A stretch of 44,853 nt of DNA from Desulfohalobiaceae bacterium (GCA_021737615.1 JAIPDR010000005.1:1-44853), one strand, 5' to 3'; counted from the stretch's first letter, positions 24,849 to 35,400 are shown. Numbers and translations are program-made. The notes: a model not told the origin generated them from the letters alone.

Positions 24849-25691
24849 TCATTCCCTGATCCAAACCCAGATCTTGACCGCAAGCCACTCCAGGACAATG
24901 ACAGGGTTGGTCTGATAGTTCAGGATCTCCAGAGCCTTGTCCAACAAACCGTCCACCCGGCCAAAGGAGGCCCGCTGGAAATTCTCCTGCCAGAATTGCT
25001 GGGCAGGGTCTTCTGCCTTTCCGGACACGGCCTGGAGCAGGGTCCGCTGACAGCGGAGCACAACGGAGCGGACCATGTTCCGGTCCAGCTCTTTTTTCCG
25101 GCCGGTATGCTCAAACAGCCCCTGCCCGGTCCGCCAGAACTCAAGCAAAAGCCCCTCCCACTTCAGAACAGTGTCTTCTTCCGCCGCCGCCTTTTTCCGC
25201 CAAGCAAGGCTCAGGACCATGCTTCTGGAGACCAGGGTGGGCAACAGACGACTGCGCAGGGGGACCAGGAGCACGAAGACGTTTCCCGGGAAAGGCTCCT
25301 CCAGGGATTTCAAGAGGCTGTTCGCGGCGGACACGGTCAACCCCTGGGCCTCGTTGAAAACGAAACAGCGCGGCCCGCCATATTCCGGTTTTTCCCCCAT
25401 CATGCGCCTGATCTGCCTGACCTCGTCTATCTTGACAGAGTCCTGGCTGCCGTCGAAAAAATAGACGTCCCTGAAGACCCCTGCCTGGATCTGACGGCAG
25501 GTCGAGCATGAGAGGCAGGGCGGCTTTTCCTCCCGACAGTTCAGCAGGGCCGCCCAGTACGATCCGAGAGCTGTCCTGTCTTTTTCGCAGCCCCCTTCCA
25601 GAAGCAGGACGTTGGGAGGGGTTCTTTGCAACCTGTGCAGATATCCAAGGAGACGTTCCTGGTTGGCAGGAAGAAAATTTCCGATTTCCAA
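24849..25691 (-). CDS. holB: DNA polymerase III delta' subunit
   Basis: Delta' is the stator of the clamp loader. The protein shows the zinc-binding loop C-x8-C-x2-C-x2-C around NCREEKPPCLSCSTCR. It also has VRQIRRMMGEKPEYGG, NSLLKSLEEP and LVSRSMVL (SRC-like position). Walker A is degenerate (LLLEGGCEKDR), as expected for a non-ATPase delta' subunit. The start is a TTG (25691) that gives the usual N-terminal spacing. It lies within a CCAATTTCCGATTT microrepeat (about 25678-25708), so it is uncertain. The gene is 280 aa, downstream of purA and coupled to the DUF2065 gene. Confidence 0.88.
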   Translation of the reverse strand: MEIGNFLPANQERLLGYLHRLQRTPPNVLLLEGGCEKDRTALGSYWAALLNCREEKPPCLSCSTCRQIQAGVFRDVYFFDGSQDSVKIDEVRQIRRMMGEKPEYGGPRCFVFNEAQGLTVSAANSLLKSLEEPFPGNVFVLLVPLRSRLLPTLVSRSMVLSLAWRKKAAAEEDTVLKWEGLLLEFWRTGQGLFEHTGRKKELDRNMVRSVVLRCQRTLLQAVSGKAEDPAQQFWQENFQRASFGRVDGLLDKALEILNYQTNPVIVLEWLAVKIWVWIRE

Positions 25692-25773
25692 TTTCCGATT
25701 TCCAATTTTAAAACTGAACAGATTCCAGGCCTGTTATTTGTTCATATCCGGACTGTGAAAGTGTATTCAACCA

Positions 25774-27057
25774 TCACCTGAACAGCGTCTGCTCCCGGTC
25801 AGGACCTACAGAGACCATGGTCACCCTGACCCCCAGGATATCTTCCAGGCGCTCGATATAGTTCCGGGCCGCCGCGGGAAGCAGGTCCCAGGAACGAACG
25901 CCGGAGATATCCTCCTCCCAGCCGGGAAGAGACTGGTAGACCGGCTCCACTCCGGCCAATCCGTTTTCCTTCTGGGGAGGATACAAAACCTGCCTCCCTT
26001 CGTATTTATAGGCCACGCACAGTTTGAGCTCGGGCAAACCGCTCAAGACGTCCAGTTTGGTCAGGGCGATGCCGGTCGGGGTGTTCAGGCGGACCGACTC
26101 CCCCAGAAGGACGAGATCCAGCCAGCCGCATCTTCTCTTTCTGCCGGTGGTGGCTCCGAATTCTGTCCCCTTGCCCTGCAGATAATCACCGGTTTCGTCC
26201 TTGAGCTCGGTGGGGAACGGGCCGGCCCCGACCCGTGTGGTGTAGGCCTTGACTACTGCCAGGATCCGTTCCGGTATCCCGGGCCCGCAGCCGCTTCCGG
26301 CCGGGGCGTTGCCCGCGACCGTGTTCGATGAAGTGACGAAAGGATAGGTGCCGTGATCAAGGTCCAGATGGGTCCCCTGGGCCCCTTCAAACAGGACCTT
26401 CCCCCCGTTCTTGACTTCCTGATCGATCTCGGTGGAGACATCGGCCAGATAGGGAACAAGTCTCCGGGCAAAAGGGCGGATCGTTTCGAAGACCTCCCCG
26501 GGCGACAGGGGCGGGACCTGGAAGAGATGCTCAAAGAGGGCGTTCTTTTCCGGAAGGGCCTTGGCAATTTTCTGCCGCATCAGCTCCGGGTCGGCGACAT
26601 CCGCCGCCCTGATCCCGATTCTGGCTGCCTTGTCTTCATAAGCCGGTCCGATTCCCCGGCCGGTGGTTCCGATCTTGTCAGCCCCCGTCTTTTTCTCTTC
26701 CCGCAGGGTATCCAGCCGCTTATGGTAGGGCATGATCAACTGCGTCTTGTAACTGACCTTCAACCGTTCGGGACCGGCAGAGATCCCGAGTTCATTCAAT
26801 GTGTCCACCTCGGCGCAGAAGACTTCCGGATCAAGGACCACCCCGTTGCCGATGAGACATTTCTTGTCTTCATGGAGAATCCCGGAAGGGATCAGATGGA
26901 GAATCAACTTCCTGCTGCCGACAACCAGGGTGTGTCCGGCGTTGTTTCCTCCCTGGAAACGAACAATCACATTGGCATCTTCAGTCAAAAGATCAACCAC
27001 CTTCCCCTTACCCTCATCACCCCACTGGGCCCCGATGACAACTGTATTCTCTGTCAT
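25774..27057 (-). CDS. purA: adenylosuccinate synthetase
   Basis: PurA joins IMP and aspartate using GTP, the first committed step to AMP. Motifs are QWGDEGKGK at the N-terminus, [33 protein letters not shown] and [10 protein letters not shown]. The 427-aa length is standard. The frame continues to 27087, but the ATG at 27057 has GGGAG at seven bases and gives the family N-terminus [13 protein letters not shown]. It is downstream of the 138-aa hypothetical gene by 13 bp and followed by holB. Confidence 0.97.
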   Translation of the reverse strand: MTENTVVIGAQWGDEGKGKVVDLLTEDANVIVRFQGGNNAGHTLVVGSRKLILHLIPSGILHEDKKCLIGNGVVLDPEVFCAEVDTLNELGISAGPERLKVSYKTQLIMPYHKRLDTLREEKKTGADKIGTTGRGIGPAYEDKAARIGIRAADVADPELMRQKIAKALPEKNALFEHLFQVPPLSPGEVFETIRPFARRLVPYLADVSTEIDQEVKNGGKVLFEGAQGTHLDLDHGTYPFVTSSNTVAGNAPAGSGCGPGIPERILAVVKAYTTRVGAGPFPTELKDETGDYLQGKGTEFGATTGRKRRCGWLDLVLLGESVRLNTPTGIALTKLDVLSGLPELKLCVAYKYEGRQVLYPPQKENGLAGVEPVYQSLPGWEEDISGVRSWDLLPAAARNYIERLEDILGVRVTMVSVGPDREQTLFR

Positions 27058-27070
27058 GCACATACTCCCG

Positions 27071-27487
27071 TCAGCCGTTCTTCCCATCCCGGTTCTTGTT
27101 TTTGTTTGTAAACTCTATGACCTTGCCGGCGCCTTTTCTCTTCTTTTCCTCGGGTTCAAAGGCCTTGCCCCCAGCCTCCTTTTTACCGGCCGGTGTCTTT
27201 TTATGCGTATGAGGCCATCCCTTTTTGGAATCGGCCCACTTCAGGTTAAACAGCTGGTTTTTCCAGTGAACCGACTGGATAATACTCAGAATGAGCACAC
27301 TCTCTTCCCATTTTTTCGTGGGCTCGAACCTCTTGACAATATCGTGATATTTTTCCCAGAGCTGCAAAAGCGAAGCTTCGTCATAGGACTGCAGCTCCTT
27401 TGCTATTTTTTTCAACCTGTTTTCCACATCATCCCCCGCTGTGTTCCCTCCCAAGGTCCAGTGACACAGGGAGACGGCTCCCAGCAT
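27071..27487 (-). CDS. hypothetical protein upstream of purA
   Basis: The protein has a folded-looking N-terminal part (to about residue 90, with a conserved-looking [19 protein letters not shown]...[13 protein letters not shown]). A Lys-rich, probably disordered tail follows ([20 protein letters not shown]-type). No family is recognised. The start is uncertain: ATG 27487 gives 138 aa, while GTG 27427 is preceded by GGGGG at a good distance and would remove a 20-residue low-quality leader. It lies directly before purA and is probably co-transcribed with it. The basic tail might bind nucleic acid, but that is speculation. Confidence 0.65.
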   Translation of the reverse strand: MLGAVSLCHWTLGGNTAGDDVENRLKKIAKELQSYDEASLLQLWEKYHDIVKRFEPTKKWEESVLILSIIQSVHWKNQLFNLKWADSKKGWPHTHKKTPAGKKEAGGKAFEPEEKKRKGAGKVIEFTNKNKNRDGKNG

Positions 27488-27635
27488 CGGCCCGGCCTGG
27501 TATTGCCAGTTCTAGTTCGGGACAATTGCCACCACCCGAGTCTTATGGTAAATACAATTTCTTCCGCAGACAAAAAAACCTATTCATTCATTTCAACATC
27601 TCTTTTGTCTGTCAAGTAAAAAAGGAGTGACGCTC

Positions 27636-28910
27636 ATGCCAACTTTACAAAAAATGTACCGCTCTCTGCAATCCGATCCCTTTCCCGCAGTCCTTAAGCT
27701 GACCCTGGGGGACCAGGAGCTGGTCTTTGCTAAACAGACCTGGGAAATAGGGGGTGAGCAGAAAGGATTGCGCTACGGGGAGAACCCTGATCAGCCGGCA
27801 GCCCTCTATCAGCTGAAACAGGGGAGTCTCGAGCTCGGACAGGTCGGTTTTCGAAGTCCCGGACAGGGTCTGGTTTCCGGCTTGAAAAACGAACAGATCA
27901 TTCAGTCCGGAAAGCACCCCGGAAAAATCAACTTGACCGATGTCGACAACGGCATCAATATCCTGCAATACCTCTCGAAGAAACCGGCCGCCATAATCCT
28001 GAAACACAACAACCCCTGCGGCGCCGCCTGGTCTGACCAGGGAATCTTCACCGCCCTGGACAAGGCCTATCACAGCGATCGTATTGCCGCATTCGGGGGA
28101 AGCGTTGTCCTCAATCAAACACTCGATCAGGAGGGGGCGAAGTTTATCAGCGATCACTACTTTGAAGTGGTGGCCGCCCCTGAGTTTGAAGCCGGGGCAG
28201 TAGATCTTCTGAAAACCCGCAAGAACCTGCGGATTCTCAAGCTACCCGGACTGGCGGAACTCGAACCCCTGGCCGCCGAGCCCTATCTGGACCTGAAGTC
28301 CCTGGTGGACGGAGGCATCATCGCCCAGTTCTCGTTTCGAAACACCATCCTTTCCGAGAACGACTGGATTCCGGCCCAGGCCGAAAAAGACGGCAGCAAC
28401 ATCCTGGCCAGAACGCCGACCGCCCAGGAATCCGAAGACCTGCTCTTCGCCTGGGCCGTTGAATCCGGGGTGACCTCCAATTCAGTGATCTTTGCCAGAA
28501 ACGGGGCCACGGTGGCCATCGGCACCGGAGAACAGGACCGGGTGGGGTGCGTGGATCTGACCATTTACAAGGCCTCTGTCAAATACGCAGACAAGTTGAC
28601 CTATGAAGAGACCGGCCTCTCCCTTTATCAGCTGAGGGCCCAGGCAAAAGAGGACGATGCTTCGGCCAAGATACTGGACGACATTTACCAGCGCACCAGG
28701 ATCGCGAAAAACGGGCTTCGGAATTCGGTCTGTGTTTCAGACGGTTTTTTCCCATTCCGGGACGGCCTTGACCTGATCATCGAACAGGAAGCCACGGCCG
28801 TTGCCCAACCCGGGGGGTCGGTCAACGACTTCGAATGCATTGAAGCCGTGACTGAAGCCGATCCGCAAGTAGCCATGGTCTTCACCGAACAACGTTCCTT
28901 TAAGCACTGA
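27636..28910 (+). CDS. purH: stand-alone AICAR transformylase (phosphoribosylaminoimidazolecarboxamide formyltransferase)
   Basis: The enzyme formylates AICAR to FAICAR in purine synthesis. The 424-aa protein corresponds to the C-terminal half of ordinary bifunctional PurH. RYGENPDQPAALY, the catalytic KH in LKHNNPCGAA, ARNGATVAIGTGEQDRVG and SVCVSDGFFPFRDGLD are visible. The N-terminal IMP-cyclohydrolase (MGS-like) domain is absent, so cyclisation must be done by another gene product. Such separation is known in Desulfovibrio-type genomes. ATG 27636 is chosen, with AGGAG eight bases upstream. It is divergent from the purA-linked hypothetical gene and starts a long plus-strand run. Confidence 0.92.
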   Translation: MPTLQKMYRSLQSDPFPAVLKLTLGDQELVFAKQTWEIGGEQKGLRYGENPDQPAALYQLKQGSLELGQVGFRSPGQGLVSGLKNEQIIQSGKHPGKINLTDVDNGINILQYLSKKPAAIILKHNNPCGAAWSDQGIFTALDKAYHSDRIAAFGGSVVLNQTLDQEGAKFISDHYFEVVAAPEFEAGAVDLLKTRKNLRILKLPGLAELEPLAAEPYLDLKSLVDGGIIAQFSFRNTILSENDWIPAQAEKDGSNILARTPTAQESEDLLFAWAVESGVTSNSVIFARNGATVAIGTGEQDRVGCVDLTIYKASVKYADKLTYEETGLSLYQLRAQAKEDDASAKILDDIYQRTRIAKNGLRNSVCVSDGFFPFRDGLDLIIEQEATAVAQPGGSVNDFECIEAVTEADPQVAMVFTEQRSFKH

Positions 28911-28936
28911 TGCCCAGTTTGAGCCTTTAGACAAGC

Positions 28937-30988
28937 ATGAAACGCGATCAAGCAAACATCACCCCGGGCTGTCTGGTGGAATACCTCCACGACAATCAGA
29001 CTCTGCTCGGATTCGTTCAGGAAGAACAGGGCCGTCAGTTCAGGGTCCTGAACCACAACAAAAGACAGGTCAAGCTGACTCTGGCCAGAGTCCTGCCCTG
29101 GGTGGGCCCTAAACTGTCAATGCAGATATCCAGGTCCGAAATACTGGAGGCCCTCAATGACCACAACCAGAAACGCCAGAGGGTTCAGGCGGAGATCGAT
29201 CCGGTGGAGCTCTGGGAATTGACCAGGGATGAAGTCTTGGAGGGCACGGCAGACTGGTTTGCCGGTCTCCTCTGGAACTATCCGGATGAGGACCAGATTG
29301 CGGCCGTGGGCCGGACCATGCTCGAAAACAAGGCCTTTTTCAAATTTCAGCCGCCCGGCTTCAAGATCTTCGATCCCGAGACGGTCCAGGCCAAGCTGGC
29401 CGAGCAGGAATCCCTGAGAAAAAAGAGGCTGCTTCTGGCCCATGGACAGTCTTTTTTCCAGGCCCTGCTGAAAAAGGACTGCAAAGACGATTCCGCAGCC
29501 TTGCCTGAACTGCCGCCGGAAGTGGCTGCAGAGCTCAGCAGGGTCCTTTTGTCCGGGATCAACGACCCCGAGAATCAGGAGTTCTTATCCCTCTGGAAAG
29601 TCCTGCGCAAAGGGCTGCCCGATGATCCCCATCTGCCCCTGCTCCTGGCCCGGGCCTGGAATATCGTTCCCAGCCACTACAATTACCTCCTTGACCAGGC
29701 CGGATATGACTGGGGAGACATCTGGGCGGAAGAATTCGAAGAGGAGATCGAGCAGCTGATTCGAACAGTAAAGGCCTCACCGCAAGAAGATAAAGAACTG
29801 GAGCTTATCAGCATAGATTCGGAAAGCACCAGGGATATCGACGATGCCTTCAGCGTTGAGCCCTCTCCCCGGGGCTTTGTCCTGAAGCTCGGTCTGGCCT
29901 GTCCGGTCATCGGCTGGGACTTCGGATCAAGACTCGACCAGAGGGTCTTCCAGAGGATGAGCAGTCTCTATCTCCCCGAAGGCTCGAGCCACATGCTTCC
30001 GGAAAGGCTGGGCACCGGCTTCTTCAGCCTGCATTCCGGGAACTCCAGGCCGATCCTTCTCATTACGGCCGAGCTGGATCAGGAGGGCAAACTCCTGGAC
30101 ATGGAGCTCAGGACGACCCGGACGACAGTTGCCGCCAACAAGACCTACGACCAGGTGGAACAAGAGCTGGACCAGGAGGACAATCCTGTTCTGAACCAGG
30201 CCCTGGAGCTGGCCGCCAAGCTCAGGCAGCAGCGCATCGAAAACGGAGCGGTCATCATTGAGCAGGAAGATCCGGACATCGTACTCAAAGCCGGGGATGA
30301 TGACTTCGAGGTCTTTCTCCAATCCCCTGAGAGCCACCCCGGTGCCCAGCTCATTGTAAGCGAGTTTATGATCCTGGCTAACCAGGCCGTGGCCGAGTGG
30401 GCAAACACTAAAGACCTGCCCCTGGTCTACCGGACCCAGGACATCACTTTGCCCGGGGACAGGGCCGGCATCTGGCGGGATCCCGTGGATATCTATCACC
30501 TGATCAGGGAGTTGAGCAGCGCAAAAATCGAGACCATACCCAAGCCCCACTCCAGTCTGGGGGTCAGCGCCTATGCCCCTGTCACCTCTCCCCTGCGCCG
30601 TTACGTTGATTTCATGAATATGGCCCAGATCCATTCTTTTTTAAGCGGCAACAAGCTCCTGTGGAGCAAAGAGGAACTCCAGGCCAAACTGCCCTACCTG
30701 ACCGCCAGGATGCAGGCCGTGGCCAACATCCAGCGCAGCCGGACAAGATACTGGAAGTTGCTTTATTTTCAAAGACATTGTAAAGTCCAGCACTGGTCGG
30801 GGGTCGTCGTGGGGATCAACGACAAACGGATTACCCTGTCCCTGCCCGGCGCCAAGATTCTGATTCAGGGTCATAGAAACATCTTCAATGAAAAAACCGG
30901 CCTCGGTGACCGCTACCGGCTCAAACTGGGGAAGGTAAGCCCCTTACACGATGAAATAAGAATAATGGATGCCTGGGAGGAATCATGA
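28937..30988 (+). CDS. RNB-domain (RNase II family) ribonuclease
   Basis: A 3'-5' exoribonuclease-type protein. The RNB catalytic signature SESTRDIDDAF is at about residue 296, with the metal-binding aspartates in place. SPLRRYVDF (about 552) is the second family hallmark. The N-terminal ~250 residues are divergent and contain a small beta-rich region, and the C-terminus ends in an S1-like fold. The 683 aa and this layout resemble the shorter RNase II-like proteins of cyanobacteria and Desulfobacterota rather than E. coli RNase R. The last codons overlap the plsY start by four bases, so the two are translationally coupled. Confidence 0.9.
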   Translation: MKRDQANITPGCLVEYLHDNQTLLGFVQEEQGRQFRVLNHNKRQVKLTLARVLPWVGPKLSMQISRSEILEALNDHNQKRQRVQAEIDPVELWELTRDEVLEGTADWFAGLLWNYPDEDQIAAVGRTMLENKAFFKFQPPGFKIFDPETVQAKLAEQESLRKKRLLLAHGQSFFQALLKKDCKDDSAALPELPPEVAAELSRVLLSGINDPENQEFLSLWKVLRKGLPDDPHLPLLLARAWNIVPSHYNYLLDQAGYDWGDIWAEEFEEEIEQLIRTVKASPQEDKELELISIDSESTRDIDDAFSVEPSPRGFVLKLGLACPVIGWDFGSRLDQRVFQRMSSLYLPEGSSHMLPERLGTGFFSLHSGNSRPILLITAELDQEGKLLDMELRTTRTTVAANKTYDQVEQELDQEDNPVLNQALELAAKLRQQRIENGAVIIEQEDPDIVLKAGDDDFEVFLQSPESHPGAQLIVSEFMILANQAVAEWANTKDLPLVYRTQDITLPGDRAGIWRDPVDIYHLIRELSSAKIETIPKPHSSLGVSAYAPVTSPLRRYVDFMNMAQIHSFLSGNKLLWSKEELQAKLPYLTARMQAVANIQRSRTRYWKLLYFQRHCKVQHWSGVVVGINDKRITLSLPGAKILIQGHRNIFNEKTGLGDRYRLKLGKVSPLHDEIRIMDAWEES

Positions 30989-31590
30989 GCACTCTTCTTG
31001 TCTGTCTCTTCTGGGTGGCTTTGACCTATGTCATCGGCTCGCTTCCCTTCGGTCTCATCGTTTCCAAGATATCGACAGGCCGGGATCCCAGATCTTCGGG
31101 CAGCCGGAGCACGGGAGCCACCAATATCGCCAGGACTTGCGGCCTGCGGTACGGCATACTGACTTTTCTCCTGGACATGGCCAAGGGCTTCATCCCCCTG
31201 ATCCTGGCCATGACCTTGAGCGACTCCCTTTTTTTTCTCAGCCTGACCGGTCTGGCCGCAATCGTCGGCCATATGTATTCGGTTTTTCTCAACGGCAGAG
31301 GCGGCAAGGGAGTGGCCACCACCATAGGGGTCTTTGCCGCCCTCGCCCCGAGCCCTCTGTTCTGGAGCCTGGTCATCTGTCTGTTTGTCATCTGGTTCAC
31401 CGGCTATGTCTCGGCAGGTTCCCTGGCCCTGAGCCTGGCCCTGCCCGTCCTGCTCATCCTGAGCTTCAATCTGTCTTTTTTTGTCCTGAGCCTGGCGGTC
31501 ATGTTTCTGGTCTTTTTCAAACACCGGGACAACATCATCCGCCTGGCCAGGGGCCGGGAAAACTCCTGGAGACTCAAACATGCCTCCTGA
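30985..31590 (+). CDS. plsY: acyl-phosphate:glycerol-3-phosphate acyltransferase
   Basis: PlsY makes lysophosphatidic acid from acyl-phosphate and glycerol-3-phosphate at the inner membrane. The 201-aa protein has several membrane helices and the three family motifs. They are GSLPFG with the following R-x4-GSRSTGATNIAR, the central DMAKGFIP, and GHMYSVFLNGRGGKGVAT. In motif 1 the usual GSGNxGATN reads GSRSTGATN, a change at two normally conserved positions. GGAGG five bases before the ATG supports the start. A 13-bp hairpin brackets the stop codon. Confidence 0.93.
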   Translation: MSTLLVCLFWVALTYVIGSLPFGLIVSKISTGRDPRSSGSRSTGATNIARTCGLRYGILTFLLDMAKGFIPLILAMTLSDSLFFLSLTGLAAIVGHMYSVFLNGRGGKGVATTIGVFAALAPSPLFWSLVICLFVIWFTGYVSAGSLALSLALPVLLILSFNLSFFVLSLAVMFLVFFKHRDNIIRLARGRENSWRLKHAS

Positions 31591-31610
31591 AAGACACGAG
31601 GCATGTTTGA
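31574..31610 (+). terminator. hairpin bracketing the plsY stop codon
   Basis: TCAAACATGCCTC (31574-31586) and GAGGCATGTTTGA (31598-31610) pair perfectly over 13 bp. The plsY TGA (31588-31590) lies in the 11-nt loop. A ribosome terminating there would cover the 5' arm, so folding could depend on translation. Confidence 0.6.
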
Positions 31611-31651
31611 ATAGAGGGGATTTTCGAATAAGAATTCAAGAATGAGTCACT

Positions 31652-32431
31652 ATGCTTACCATTTCTGCTGAAACAACGGTTAGCCTTTCACCAGGGCAGA
31701 CCAGCCTCCTCGGTCCCGGTCCTGCAGGCAACCATGCAGGCGGACTCGTCTTTTGGGAAAATAGAGTTGACCTTCCCGTGGGTGCCACCTTGGGTCCTGA
31801 AGAGGATGTCGGCCGGTTTCAGGTCGTGAACCGCCTCAGGCTGCCCGGTCCTGATCATGCCCGGAGAGGGTTTGTGGTCCGGATACTGACGCATTGCTCC
31901 TTTGGCCCGGAACCGGTTTCGCTGCAGGCCTGGTGCAAGAACTTCAGCCTGGCCTGGATCACTCTGAGCGACAAAGGGGCCAGGGGGGAGAGAACGGACG
32001 AAAGCGGTCCTGTCATTCCAGAACTTATCCAATCGGTACTGCCCCTGGATCTGGAGCGGGGCTTCATCCTGCCGGACGACAAGGCCGAGCTGAAAGGACT
32101 TCTCGTGCACCTGGCCCTGGAAGAGAAATACGACCTGATCGTGACCAGCGGGGGAACCGGAGCCGCGCCCAGGGACATCACCCCGGAAGTCACCGCTTCG
32201 ATACTGGAAAAGGACCTGCCCGGTTTCGAGCAGGCCATGGTCCGCTCCTCCCTGGCCAAGACACCCCACGCAATGATCTCCCGGGCCAGAGCCGGCCTGC
32301 TGGGCACCTGCCTGATCATCAACCTCCCGGGCAGTCCCAAAGGAGTCCGTGAAAACCTTTCGGCACTGCTCCCGGCCCTCAGGCACACTCTGGACAAGAT
32401 AAAAGGCGACCCGAGCGATTGCGCAGTATAA
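31652..32431 (+). CDS. MogA/MoaB-type molybdopterin adenylyltransferase with extra N-terminal domain
   Basis: Residues from about 97 onward form a complete MogA/MoaB domain. AWITLSDKGARGERTDESGP, VTSGGTGAAPRDITPEVT (TSGGTG at about 166-171) and INLPGSPKGVREN are clear. These proteins adenylylate molybdopterin before molybdenum or tungsten insertion. The first ~95 residues are an additional domain (with GPAGNHAGGLVFWENRVDLPVGATLG) that I cannot assign. It ends with LTHCSFG. It might be a MOSC-like or target-binding module. The start lacks a good ribosome site. The gene lies 61 bp after plsY and 17 bp before the EndoQ fusion gene. Confidence 0.88.
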   Translation: MLTISAETTVSLSPGQTSLLGPGPAGNHAGGLVFWENRVDLPVGATLGPEEDVGRFQVVNRLRLPGPDHARRGFVVRILTHCSFGPEPVSLQAWCKNFSLAWITLSDKGARGERTDESGPVIPELIQSVLPLDLERGFILPDDKAELKGLLVHLALEEKYDLIVTSGGTGAAPRDITPEVTASILEKDLPGFEQAMVRSSLAKTPHAMISRARAGLLGTCLIINLPGSPKGVRENLSALLPALRHTLDKIKGDPSDCAV

Positions 32432-32448
32432 TTGAAGATTAAATTCCT

Positions 32449-35400
32449 ATGGATCTTTTTTATTCCGACCTGCACATCCATTCCCGGTATTCCCGGGCGA
32501 CCAGCAAGAGCCTGACCCTGCGGAACCTGGCTGCCTGGGGGGCTTTAAAGGGTCTGCATGTCCTTGGCACCGGAGATTTCACCCATCCCGGCTGGCTGCA
32601 GGAGATGGACGAGAATCTGATCCAGGAGGAAAGCGGTCTCTTAAAGCTCAGGGACACCGAGGGCCTGGACCGGGAGATCCCCTGGATGCGGGGTGAGACT
32701 ATCCCCGGGAAGACCAGGTTCATGCTCTGCACTGAAATCAGCTCCATCTACAAGAGCCGGGGCGCGGTCAGAAAAATCCACAACCTGGTCTTCATGCCCA
32801 GCCTGGAAAAAGCCAAACACTTCAGCCGGCGTCTGGCTCAGGTCGGCAATCTCGAGTCCGACGGCAGACCCATCCTCGGCCTCGATGCCAGAGATCTCCT
32901 GGAAATGGTCCTGGAGAGCGATCCCCTGGCCTTTCTGGTCCCGGCCCATATCTGGACGCCGTGGTTTTCGCTTTTCGGTTCCAAATCCGGGTTTGACAGA
33001 ATCGAGGACTGTTTTCGCGATCTGAGCAAACATATCTTCGCCCTGGAAACAGGATTGTCCTCAGACCCGGAAATGAACTGGCTCTGGAGCCGGCTGGACC
33101 GCTACACCCTGATTTCCAATTCCGACGCTCACTCCGGAGAGAAACTGGCCCGGGAAGCCAGCATCTTTTCCGGAGAACCCGCCTACGAAACGGTTCTGCG
33201 GGCTATGAAGAATCAAGGACTGGGCAGCAAGTTCCTGGGCACGATCGAATTTTTTCCTGAAGAGGGCAAATATCATCTGGACGGCCACCGCAAATGCGGT
33301 GTGGTCGTGGATCCCAAAGAGGCAATGCAGCCGGGCCGTCTCTGCCCGCAGTGCAGCAAGCCCCTGACCCAGGGCGTCTTGAACAGGATCGTGACCCTGG
33401 CCGACCGGAGCCAGCCCCGGAGACCGGCTCAAAGTCCGGATTTCATCTCTCTGATCCCCCTGCAGGAGGTTTTGTCCGAAATTTTAGGGGTCGGGCCAAA
33501 GACCAAGACCGTAACCCACACCTATAAACAGCTTCTGCTTCGATTCGGATCCGAGCTTCAGATCCTGCAAAACGTCCCCCTCGACGACCTGAAATCCTTC
33601 GATCCGCTACTGGCCGAGGGGGTTGCCAGGATGCGCCGTAAAGACGTTTACAAAGAACCGGGCTTCGACGGACAGTTCGGTCGGATCACGGTCTTCACCC
33701 CCAGGGAGAGGCAGAAATTCAACCGGGGCAAGAAAAAGACAGCCGGCCCGAGGAAACAGACCCAAACCCCTCCATCGGTCCGGCAGGGGGAACTCCCGTC
33801 TGCAGCCCCTTTTTCAGACTCTGATCAGCCTGACCCGGATCCTGGTTTGAACCCTGAGCAGCAAACCGCCGTGGAAGCAGGCAGAGACCCCCTGCTGGTC
33901 CTGGCCGGACCCGGGACGGGGAAGACCAGGACATTGCTCGGGAGGGTGGAAAGGCTCATCAATCGGGGCTGCAATCCCAGGCAGATCCTGATCGTGACCT
34001 TCACCCGGGCCGCGGCCAAGGAGATAAAAGAACGGCTGGTCGAAGTCTTCGGCCCCGAACAGGGACTTCCGCTCGTGGACACCCTGCACGCCCTGGCCTT
34101 TGAAACCTGGCTGCAGACCGCCGGGCAGAGCCCGACCCTGTTGACGGAAGAAGAGGCGGAACAGATCTTTGCCCGGGCCAACAACCACCTTTCTGCCAAA
34201 GAGGCCAAACAGGCCAAAGCGCAGCTCAACCTGGCCAGGGAGAGGCGTCATATCCCGGATGATCTGGCTGCTTCTGCCCGGAACTTTTCCGAGCATAAGG
34301 ACTCCTGGAATCTGGTCGATTACTCGGATCTTCTGGAGGGCTGGCTGGAGCTGATAGAAAGCGGGGCCTACAGCAACCCCTTCAATCATGTTCTGGTGGA
34401 TGAAGTCCAGGACCTCTCACCTCTGCAGATCGAGCTGGTCACAAAACTGCTGCCGGAAAAAGGGACCGGTTTTTTCGCCATCGGCGACCCCAGGCAGTCA
34501 ATCTACTCCTTCCGGGGTGCTGTGGGTGACTGCTCCGAAACCTTCCGGAAAACCTGGCCCGGCCTCCGGGTCGTCGGCCTGAAGGAGAACTACCGCTCCC
34601 GGCAAAACCTCCTGGATTTTTCCGGCTCTCTTTTTCCGGACAGCCGGAATCTCCTGGCCAGGAACCCGGGCAAAGGCCAGCTTGTCTTCTATCATGCCCG
34701 GAATTTCAGGCAGGAGGCCCTGTGGATCGGCAGACAGATCAAAGGGCTCCTGGGCAGCACCTCCCATTCGGAAACGGACCGGGGTCATGAAGGCGGCCTC
34801 GCTCCCGGAGACATCGGCATCCTGTTCAGATTCAAGGCCCTCATCCCGCCCCTGGAACACACCCTGAAAAGTATGGGGCTGCCCTGTACCGTACCCGAGA
34901 CCGTTCCCTTCTGGGAGGACCCGCGCATCAAACACATACTCCAGGGAGCAGCCGAGTTTCTGGGCATCTCGTTCTCGGACCGGGAAGGCAATGACTCCCT
35001 GAACTGCCCCGATCATATCCTGGCCGAAGGGCCGAACGGTGTGGCCGCCTATTTTGAAGACGTCTCCCCCTTTGACCGTATTTTCTGGAAAAGCCAGCCC
35101 TTTCAGGATTTGAAAAAGGCCTATCAGCAACACGGGGGATGGGCCAATTTGATCAGCTGGATCAGGCTGGAGAGCGATCTGGCTCTGGTCAGGCAAAAGG
35201 CCCAGAAGATCCGGCTTTTGACCCTGCACGCCGCCAAGGGACTCGAATTTGAGGCCGTGTTCATCCCGGCCCTGGAACAGGGTATTCTACCCTTTGCCGG
35301 GAAGGATTTTCTGGCCGGCCGTCCCGGAACCGACGGCGATCACCCCCTGGTGGCGGAAGAAAAACGGTTGTTCTACGTCGGGCTGACCAGGGCCAGATCC

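Noticed and set aside
27488-27635. Leader of the AICAR transformylase gene considered as a ZTP-type riboswitch
   Set aside because: The conserved riboswitch core strings are not present. Only a distant 9-bp inverted repeat (CAGACAAAA / TTTTGTCTG, 27567 and 27603) is visible, which is too weak to call.
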